DNA of 28,725 bases. Origin: Collinsella sp. Its GTDB lineage: Bacteria > Actinomycetota > Coriobacteriia > Coriobacteriales > Coriobacteriaceae. Location: NCBI GenBank assembly GCA_014871545.1, contig WGSR01000002.1, forward strand, positions 1 to 28,725, read 5' to 3'. This document shows positions 15,816 to 21,712 of this stretch, piece after piece. The notes below the pieces were generated by a model. It was not told the DNA's origin. It did not search any database and saw only the letters and a program-made list of their open reading frames with translations. Within the stretch, counting starts at the first letter, position 1; each line of letters begins with the position of its first letter. The position numbers were made by a program, and so were the translations under genes.

Positions 15816-17752
15816 GCAAGCAGAAGAGCTTCAACGTCGACGAGGGCGCGCACCTCAAGCGCTGTGTCGCCGCCGGCGCGGCCGCTGGGGCCGCGATCGC
15901 GCTCGTCCTGCTGCCGGCGGCATGGCGCTGGCTGGAAGCATGGGTCGTCGGCATCGCCGCGACGCTCACGAGCTTCGGGATGGCCGCAGTGCCCGAACTC
16001 CCCGGCACCATGTTCCAAAACCCGCTCGAAGTCCTGCCGGAGCTGATCCGGGACGATGTCTTCCTCGTGGGGTGCGCGGCAACCCTCACTGTCTCAATAG
16101 CCGTCGGCATCTGGAGCCATCTCGACTGGTCGCGTTGGTTCCACGACGGGACCTGGGTCGGCGGGCGTCGTGCGCCGGGCGCGCCCATCCACGGCGACGC
16201 GAGGCTCGTCTCGGCGCACAGCGAGCTTAAGCGCAGGAGCGAGTCATGGCAGGAGGGCGGCAAGCCCTCGGGCGGCACGTTGGTCGTGGGCGAGATCGGG
16301 AGGAGCGTCAGGCTCATCGACTCGGTCCATGCCTGCGTCCTCGCCGAGAGCGGCGAGGGCAAGAGCCGCCGCGTCGCCATTTTGTCAGCCTTGGCAAACT
16401 TTGAGCAAGGCCGCTCCCTCATCATCAACGACATCAAGGGCGAGCTCAGGGCCTTCCTTGAGCCTGTGTTCGAGAAGACGGGCACTCACCGCATCGTCGA
16501 CGTGATGTTCGACGCGCCTGCATCCTCAGTACGATTCGATCCGCTCGAGAGGGCAAAGGAGGCCTTTGGGGCGGAGGGGGCCGGCGGCTGTGCACGGGAG
16601 CTGCGTGAGCTCGCACGCTGCATCGTGCCCGCGCCGTCGAAAAGCCAACCGTTCTTCTACGACGGCGCTCGGAACCTCTTCGTCGGTATCTCCCTCGCCC
16701 TCATCGAGGACGCGTCCATCCCGGAAGACGAGAAGACCGTCATGTCCGTCGCTGCCGCGATCTCGCCGTCGGGCGACCAGGGACCGCTTGACCGCATCGC
16801 CGCCCTGGCGGCGTCTTTGCCCGCGGAAGACCCCGCGCTCCCCTTCCTCGGCGGGCTCAACGGTGAGCACGGGGGCGGGCCCGGCATCGTCTCGACCTTG
16901 AGCAACTGCCTCACCGAGTACGTCGACGGCAACGTGGCTCGGATGCTCCACGATGACGAGTGCGGCCTCGGGGGCATCGGCGAGGAGCCCACGGTGGTCT
17001 TCATCTCATCATCCTCTGCAACGGGCAACTACAAGCGACTCGTCCAGACGTTCGTTTCCCAAGCGCTCTCGGCGCTGCGCTCCTGCGCCGCGGGCCATGC
17101 CGGGCGCTGCCCCGTCGAGACCGTCCTCCTCCTCGATGAGGCGGCCTCCCTCGGCCGCAACGAGAGGATCGTCCAGGACCTGGGAGAGATGCGCTCGGAA
17201 GGCGTCCATGTTCTCTGGTTCTGTCAGTCGCTCCTCCAGCTCCAGTCCGTCTCCGGCTACAGCCGAGAAGAGGCCGAGACGATTCTCGACCTCCTCAAGG
17301 ACAAGGTCGTTCTCTCCTGCTCCAACCTCGACACCGCGCGCAAGCTCTCGGAGTCGATGGGCTCCTACACGGCGGTCGCGCAGTCCACGAGCCGAACTAA
17401 GGGAACGAACACCGGCTCGACGGGCACGAGCGAGGGACTCGTGCGCAGGCCGCTCATCACGCCCGACGAGCTCCAGCGTTGGACCGGCCGCGAGACGGGA
17501 GCCCTCGTGATCCACGACGGCGTACCCATGGCCTTCCCCAGCAGGGACGTTACCGAGACTTTCGTGGGACCCATGCTCGGGATGACGTCACCCGATGCCG
17601 AACGAACACTCATGGAGCGATCAACCGCTCGCCGCAAGATCAGGAACGAGACGGCACCGAGGGTTTGGCGGGGCCCGACCGCCCCCGACGCCACGTCGAC
17701 AGCGCCGACGAAGCCGAAAACGGCCGCAGGTTACGTTCCCGAGGGCTTCTAG
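15812..17752 (+). CDS. VirD4/TraG-like type IV coupling protein
   Basis: 646 aa from ATG 15812; the frame is open upstream to 15557, but that part is a shadow of the relaxase gene, and GAAGGG precedes 15812. Two N-terminal membrane segments (about 18-40 and 83-101) are followed by HGDARLVS and the Walker A motif AESGEGKSRR (178-187), a II-NDIKGELR strand (204-213), and Walker B VLLLDEA (438-444). Then come LGEMRSEGVHVLWFCQSLLQL and a TGRETGALVIHDG segment. It links the relaxase-DNA complex to a mating pore. The pore itself is not encoded here, so the protein must dock on a helper system. Confidence 0.9.
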   Translation: MSKQKSFNVDEGAHLKRCVAAGAAAGAAIALVLLPAAWRWLEAWVVGIAATLTSFGMAAVPELPGTMFQNPLEVLPELIRDDVFLVGCAATLTVSIAVGIWSHLDWSRWFHDGTWVGGRRAPGAPIHGDARLVSAHSELKRRSESWQEGGKPSGGTLVVGEIGRSVRLIDSVHACVLAESGEGKSRRVAILSALANFEQGRSLIINDIKGELRAFLEPVFEKTGTHRIVDVMFDAPASSVRFDPLERAKEAFGAEGAGGCARELRELARCIVPAPSKSQPFFYDGARNLFVGISLALIEDASIPEDEKTVMSVAAAISPSGDQGPLDRIAALAASLPAEDPALPFLGGLNGEHGGGPGIVSTLSNCLTEYVDGNVARMLHDDECGLGGIGEEPTVVFISSSSATGNYKRLVQTFVSQALSALRSCAAGHAGRCPVETVLLLDEAASLGRNERIVQDLGEMRSEGVHVLWFCQSLLQLQSVSGYSREEAETILDLLKDKVVLSCSNLDTARKLSESMGSYTAVAQSTSRTKGTNTGSTGTSEGLVRRPLITPDELQRWTGRETGALVIHDGVPMAFPSRDVTETFVGPMLGMTSPDAERTLMERSTARRKIRNETAPRVWRGPTAPDATSTAPTKPKTAAGYVPEGF

Positions 17753-17797
17753 CCGCGTAATCGCCCATATCCAGCGGAAACGCCCCAATCAACTACG

Positions 17798-17912
17798 CAC
17801 CCGCGCCCGCGCGCTACACGTGGATGCGGGTGTTTTTCGTTTTAGGCGCAGGCATCTACCTGCGCTTTCGAACTCGGCTCGCCGAGTTGCGCCGTTTGCC
17901 TCCGGCGAAACG
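17798..17912. terminator. Hairpin cluster between coupling protein and XRE gene
   Basis: The 289-base convergent gap has four stems in a row. CACCCGC (17798-17804) pairs with GCGGGTG (17826-17832) and is followed by TTTTT, a likely terminator for the coupling-protein operon. GCGCAGG (17846) pairs with CCTGCGC (17859). AACTCGGC (17871) pairs with GCCGAGTT (17881). CGTTTGCC (17893) pairs with GGCGAAACG (17904) with one bulge. The last three have no T-run; they could be part of oriT or simply a roadblock between convergent genes. Confidence 0.5.
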
Positions 17913-18041
17913 TAGTGGAGCCTTATCCTGCACCGCCGATTCGTGGCGGAAATAGAAGTCAACAGGTCTCGCGATATTCGAATAGCATAAAGAGAAGCAG
18001 CACCGCGCATCCACAGATTTTTTCAGCGATCCGTCACCGAG

Positions 18042-18272
18042 TCACCCCGTAAACAGGTCGGAATCGAAAAACTCCCTTAGAGAAACACCAAGGCCCCTTG
18101 CTATGCGCTCTATGTTCTCGATCGAGATGTTCCGTTTCCCGGTTTCGACCTCGGCAAAATAGGTTCGAGACATCTCTATCGAGTACGCAAGGGCTTCCTG
18201 GCTGTATCCAAGAGCGTTTCTCAATTCCTTGATGCGAAGTCCGACTTTCATTTTTGCATCTAGCTGAGTCAT
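18042..18272 (-). CDS. Small XRE-family repressor
   Basis: 76 aa from ATG 18272, which has GGGAGG 6 bases upstream; the open frame extends further to 18362 without support. One HTH domain fills the protein (about 12-66: RIKELRNALGYSQEALAYSIEMSRTYFAEVETGKRNISIENIERIA). It resembles small phage-type and controller repressors. It is divergent from the lipoprotein gene, and inverted and direct repeats lie between them, so it probably controls that promoter and its own. GC is lower than in the mobilization genes. Confidence 0.85.
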   Translation of the reverse strand: MTQLDAKMKVGLRIKELRNALGYSQEALAYSIEMSRTYFAEVETGKRNISIENIERIARGLGVSLREFFDSDLFTG

Positions 18273-18341
18273 TGGTACCTCCCGACTGGTGGTGCCAATG
18301 ATTTGAGTCGGACCTATATGAGTCACACCTATATAAGTGAC
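18271..18341. promoter_or_regulatory. Operator region of the XRE repressor / lipoprotein promoter
   Basis: ATTGGTACC (18271-18279) and GGTGCCAAT (18291-18299) form an inverted repeat with one mismatch, overlapping the XRE ribosome site. Next to it are two tandem 15-bp units, ACCTATATGAGTCAC (18312-18326) and ACCTATATAAGTGAC (18327-18341), differing at two bases. The GTCAC and GTGAC ends inside them are also inverted repeats. The TATAT runs may serve as -10 elements. Operator function is inferred from place and symmetry. Confidence 0.5.
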
Positions 18342-18426
18342 AATTTGCAATACAATGCTCACGTGGCCCTTTTCCAGGTTGAAGGGATCGCCGTAAGTAC
18401 CATCTATGAATCAAAGGAGAACTGCC

Positions 18427-19233
18427 ATGGCGATGAATGTATCCCGGCGCGGCTTTTTGGGCGCTGTCGGACTGATGTCGATTGCCGGATTGAGCGGCTT
18501 GAGCGGATGCGGACCGACGGGAGTGAAGGGAAAGACGCTCTATTACATATCGGTCTGCGACAACGTCGCCCTCGGGAAGATGACGAATAACAAGCTGGGT
18601 TCCGAGACGACGATCACCTTCGACGACGGGGACGGCTGGCATTACGCAGGGTCGTTCGAGTCCTCGGGAACGTGGAGGCAGGAAGACGAGAACATCGTAT
18701 TGAGCTCAAGCGAGCTCGGTACCCTGACGCTCAAGAAGGCCGACGATGCGGATGCCTATATCCCCTCTGGCGACGAGGAGTACGGCGAGCGCTATTTCCT
18801 GAGCGAGGACGATGCGAAGAAGTACTACGAGGACTACACCGGCAAGGCGGTCGCCCGCGTCAAAGAGCTGCTTGAATCGCAGGAATGGGAACGCTCGAAC
18901 CGGCCGGAGTCCATGGCGAGCCCCGAGGAGATCAACTTCGACAGCGGAAAGATCGCATTCAAGAAGGCGTCGTATAACCAAAAGGGCTATCTGTTCACTC
19001 AAGGTCCCAGTGATGACGAATGGGCCGCATCGGACCATTCGGGAAAGTACAGCCTCACGGTCAAAGACCAGAGGGCGAAGGATACCGACTCGACACCGCG
19101 CCCGCTCGTTTACAAGGGCGAGCTGACGGCCGATGGGGCGTCGGTGGCCTATACCCTCGAGAAACGTAACGACAGCCTGGTTCTGAAGCTGGGAGAGACG
19201 ATGTATGACCCGGTGTTCACGAATGGAAAATAG
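18427..19233 (+). CDS. Tat-type secreted lipoprotein of unknown function
   Basis: 268 aa. The start at 18427 is chosen because AAAGGAGA lies just upstream; an in-frame ATG at 18406 would place that site inside the gene. The signal region has a twin-arginine motif, SRRGFLG (residues 6-12), a hydrophobic stretch and a lipobox L-S-G-C with C28 as the lipidated residue. The mature part has two similar beta-rich segments (YAGSFESSGTWRQEDENIVLSS and HSGKYSLTVKD...YKGELTADGASVAYTL), as in small extracellular lipoproteins. It overlaps the next gene by 29 bases. No family is named with confidence; a role in the recipient envelope or in surface exclusion is only a guess. Confidence 0.75.
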   Translation: MAMNVSRRGFLGAVGLMSIAGLSGLSGCGPTGVKGKTLYYISVCDNVALGKMTNNKLGSETTITFDDGDGWHYAGSFESSGTWRQEDENIVLSSSELGTLTLKKADDADAYIPSGDEEYGERYFLSEDDAKKYYEDYTGKAVARVKELLESQEWERSNRPESMASPEEINFDSGKIAFKKASYNQKGYLFTQGPSDDEWAASDHSGKYSLTVKDQRAKDTDSTPRPLVYKGELTADGASVAYTLEKRNDSLVLKLGETMYDPVFTNGK

Positions 19234-20500
19234 CGGTCGAATCAAGCTCTTCGGGCGCGAGTTCTCCCGTAAACAGGTCTGCGCGGTTGGTGCAGGAATC
19301 CTCTGTGCGGCGCTTCTCATCGGCTGCGGGGCTTACGCTATCTCACATGCCAGTTGGACGGGAGATTCCAATGCCCCTGCGGTGTCGCAGTCGAAGGACG
19401 ATGAGGAGCAGGACATGGTGCTATCCCTTGAGGTGAAGGCTGACGGCTGGGATGCGGACACCTCCACGCCCGTCATCGCCCATATAGAGGATGCGGACGG
19501 GGAAGTGGACTTCTACACTGCTATCGCCGCGAACAAGCAGGTGACCGTGAAGGTCGGTGAGTCCGGTACCTATACCGTCACATTCATCTCACCGGTGAAC
19601 GCCGACGGCTCAATCTATAAGGTGCCATCGAAGAAGGTTACCGCCGGAAAAGCCGACAAGACAGTTGCCACAGGCGTGACTTTCGATAAGGTGGATGCGG
19701 ACAAGGTAACGAAAGATGACCTGACAGCCATCGCCAAGGACGTTGCGGAAGCCGTGAAGAAGGGCGATTCCACCCTGACCGGTGACAAGGGCGCTGAGGT
19801 TGTGAAGAAGTTCGAGAACAACATCAAGAAGAACCCGAACGCCGATGCCGATGCCGTCGAGAAGGAGAGCGAAAAGGCGCAGGAGACGGCCAAGGAAGAG
19901 AAGTCCGACGCGAAGACCCCGGAAACTTCCGACAGCAAGAAGAGCGATTCAGGCTCATCCAACGGCTCCAAGAAGGATAATGGGAAGACCACAGGCAGCT
20001 CCGATAATTCTGGAAACAAGAGCAATTCATCTTCCAAGAAAGACGAAGGAAAATCCGATAGCAAGCCGAGTGGCGGCAACAGCAGCAACTCCGGCTCAAA
20101 CACCAATTCAGGCAGTTCATCGAAAAAGGATGACACCCCGGCGCATGTTCATAAGTATGATATCTACCATCCTGCGGTGACTCATACGGAGAAGGTGTAC
20201 CATCCCGCAGTGACCCATACGGAGAAAGTGTACCATCCCGCAGTGACCCATACGGAAGAGCGCTCAATTTGCAACGGCTGCGGAGCAGATATCACGGGCA
20301 ATGAACAAGCTCATGCGTATAATGCACTTATGGCAGGCAATAAAGCATGTGGCGCATATCATACGGTATACAATACCGTAACAGATTCTGCGGCATGGGA
20401 GGAAACGGTTACGATTACAGATTCTGCGGCATGGGAGGAAACGGTTACGATTACAGATTCTGCGGCATACTACACTTGTTCCTGCGGTGCCACGAAGTAG
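19205..20500 (+). CDS. Repeat-rich membrane-anchored surface protein with Cys-rich C terminus
   Basis: 431 aa. GGAGAG lies 7 bases before ATG 19205; ATG 19223 is the alternative start. A single membrane segment (about 24-46) ends in LLIGC, which could also be a lipobox (C41). A globular part (about 70-165, ending in a beta-rich VTFISPVNADG region) follows, then a charged helical part to about 230 and a Ser/Lys/Asp/Asn-rich disordered stalk (about 230-310). The C-terminal region has three copies of YHPAVTHTEKV (321-353), a C-N-G-C pair (C356, C359), C382, then two and a partial copy of TDSAAWEETVTI, and CSC (C425, C427). The cysteines could bind metal. Translation is coupled to the lipoprotein gene. 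The receptor or role is unknown. Confidence 0.75.
   Translation: MTRCSRMENSGRIKLFGREFSRKQVCAVGAGILCAALLIGCGAYAISHASWTGDSNAPAVSQSKDDEEQDMVLSLEVKADGWDADTSTPVIAHIEDADGEVDFYTAIAANKQVTVKVGESGTYTVTFISPVNADGSIYKVPSKKVTAGKADKTVATGVTFDKVDADKVTKDDLTAIAKDVAEAVKKGDSTLTGDKGAEVVKKFENNIKKNPNADADAVEKESEKAQETAKEEKSDAKTPETSDSKKSDSGSSNGSKKDNGKTTGSSDNSGNKSNSSSKKDEGKSDSKPSGGNSSNSGSNTNSGSSSKKDDTPAHVHKYDIYHPAVTHTEKVYHPAVTHTEKVYHPAVTHTEERSICNGCGADITGNEQAHAYNALMAGNKACGAYHTVYNTVTDSAAWEETVTITDSAAWEETVTITDSAAYYTCSCGATK
20165..20263 (+). repeat. Three tandem 33-bp in-frame repeats
   Basis: Units begin at 20165, 20198 and 20231 and encode YHPAVTHTEKV. Units 2 and 3 are nearly identical until the last ten bases, while unit 1 differs from unit 2 at a few silent positions. 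Repeat number could vary without breaking the frame. Confidence 0.9.
20381..20468 (+). repeat. 36-bp in-frame tandem repeat, two full copies and 16 bases of a third
   Basis: Units begin at 20381, 20417 and 20453 and are identical in sequence. They encode TDSAAWEETVTI. Perfect identity at nucleotide level points to recent duplication and possible length variation. Confidence 0.92.
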
Positions 20501-20593
20501 CGGAAGCCGCCGAATTCTAGGCCGTAGCGGTCAAGCATCAGGTTGAGTTCTGTTGATGCCGCCGGACGCACGCGCTCCGGTATCCTCCATGTC

Positions 20594-20712
20594 CCCCGAG
20601 CCACCTTAGCCAAGGTTCCAAGGGGCACCGCCCCTTGGCGCGCAGGGGCTCGGGGATGGCGCGAGGCATCCCCGGAATAGCTGGCGCGGGCACGCCGATG
20701 GCATGCCCGCGC
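20594..20712. other. Dense stem-loop region in convergent gap
   Basis: The gap 20501-20726 holds, in 119 bases: CCCCGAGCC (20594-20602) pairing with GGCTCGGGG (20647-20655) as an outer stem; CCAAGGGG (20618) with CCCCTTGG (20631) inside it; GGGGATG (20652) with CATCCCC (20667); and GCGCGGGCA (20684) with TGCCCGCGC (20704). All pairs are perfect. The second and third overlap by four bases, so they are alternatives. No T-run follows, so this is more than a plain terminator. A single-strand origin, oriT part or structured RNA are options. A short minus frame over 20470-20600 (ending LNLMLDRYGLEFGGFRYF...) may be a gene remnant. Confidence 0.5.
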
Positions 20713-20726
20713 TCTCTGTGTACGCT

Positions 20727-21020
20727 TCACCCCTCTTCGGCAACGTGCACGGTCCGGCCGCTCTCGCAGTCGATGCTCTCCACGTCGCCGAATCCGATTC
20801 GGACGGCAGCCCATCCGCCCCCGTCCCCCACCAAGGCGTCGGCCTCGTCGCATGCGTCCGAGACGAGTCGCCCGAGTTCGGGCGACCCCTCCAGAGCTGT
20901 GCCCATCTCGAACACCCCGCCCTCGCCACCCGACTCAAACTCGACGACGACAGTCAGCCCGACGGCTCCGCCCGGGGACTTGCCGAATCTGCCCACGGCG
21001 TCAAACTCGTCCATCTCCAT
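20727..21020 (-). CDS. Small acidic element protein of unknown function
   Basis: 97 aa. The start at 21020 is chosen because GGGAGG lies 7 bases upstream; the frame is open to 21062. The protein is acidic and glycine-rich, with strands such as AVGLTVVVEFESGG and WAAVRIGFGDVESIDCESGRTVHV. There is no membrane segment. It starts 4 bases after the DUF2958 stop, so the two form one operon. No family is recognised. Confidence 0.6.
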   Translation of the reverse strand: MEMDEFDAVGRFGKSPGGAVGLTVVVEFESGGEGGVFEMGTALEGSPELGRLVSDACDEADALVGDGGGWAAVRIGFGDVESIDCESGRTVHVAEEG

Positions 21021-21024
21021 GGAG

Positions 21025-21324
21025 CTACCTCCCCCTGACGGCGCTGAGCGACTTCGGTTCAAAGTGCTCGTCGCGTTCGATGGCGGCGAACCCCATCTGG
21101 CGGTTCAGCTCGGCCATCTCCTTGATGCTGAAGTAGCCGAGCTCGTCGTCATAGCCCTCGACGAGGCCGAACGCCTCGTCCGTGCCGTCGAACTCGAGCA
21201 GCCACCAGTCCCATCCGTTCACGCACGAGAAGTAGTGGACGTATACCGTGGGGTCTTCCGTGCCGTCTTGCTCATAGAGCCTCGGCAGCCCCTCCGCAAT
21301 CTCCCCCGTCATCAGCTCCTGCAT
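21025..21324 (-). CDS. DUF2958 family protein
   Basis: 99 aa from ATG 21324, which has GGAGG 5 bases upstream; the frame is open to 21432. The pattern LPRLYEQDGTEDPTVYVHYF, then WDWWLLEFDGTDEAFGLVEGYDDELGYFSIKEMAEL and IERDEHFEPKSLSAV, matches DUF2958 proteins. These are common on plasmids and conjugative elements, and their function is not established. It is first in a two-gene minus operon. Confidence 0.85.
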   Translation of the reverse strand: MQELMTGEIAEGLPRLYEQDGTEDPTVYVHYFSCVNGWDWWLLEFDGTDEAFGLVEGYDDELGYFSIKEMAELNRQMGFAAIERDEHFEPKSLSAVRGR

Positions 21325-21712
21325 GTCTTCCTCCGTTTCCGGGCACGCTGCCCTGAACATCTCGCCCTTGCGGGCAAAGCCGAATGGCGACGCCGCGCGT
21401 CGTCGTCGGCTTTGCTCCCTGCAAAGCCGCACCGGAGCGAAGACGGGTCAAGGGAGTCCATGACGACCTCCACCAACCGGAGCGGAGCGGAGGTTTGTGC
21501 GGGGTCTCATGGGCCCCTTGACGCAGCGTAGCGGAGGTGCCACCCGCGTAACGGATACGAGGTCATGACCGGCGAATGCCACCGAAACGTTGGAAAACAT
21601 GGGTCAAGACTGAAGAGAGGCGGCCATCCCTAACGGATGGCCGCCTTAGCGTGCCTTACTATTTCTCTTCTGGTATATGGCCGAGACGTCTGCCGGGCAA
21701 ATCCCGACGATC
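21325..21712. other. Non-coding spacer with inverted repeats between DUF2958 and res
   Basis: No gene is supported here. It contains an imperfect inverted repeat (21447-21463 with 21507-21522, about GTCAAGGG...CCCTTGAC) enclosing a purine-rich GGAGCGGAGCGGAGG run, a perfect palindrome GGTCATGACC (21561-21570), and a direct repeat GGGTCAAG (21445 and 21601). A 12-bp perfect hairpin, AGGCGGCCATCC/GGATGGCCGCCT (21618-21646), has no T-run but probably ends the res transcript. The promoter of the DUF2958 operon must lie here, but no clear hexamers are seen. Confidence 0.45.

Noticed and set aside
20470..20610. Minus-strand gene ending LNLMLDRYGLEFGGFRYF
   Set aside because: The peptide looks protein-like, but no start with a ribosome site is found, the upstream part is stem-loop sequence, and it overlaps the end of the surface-protein gene; at most a remnant.
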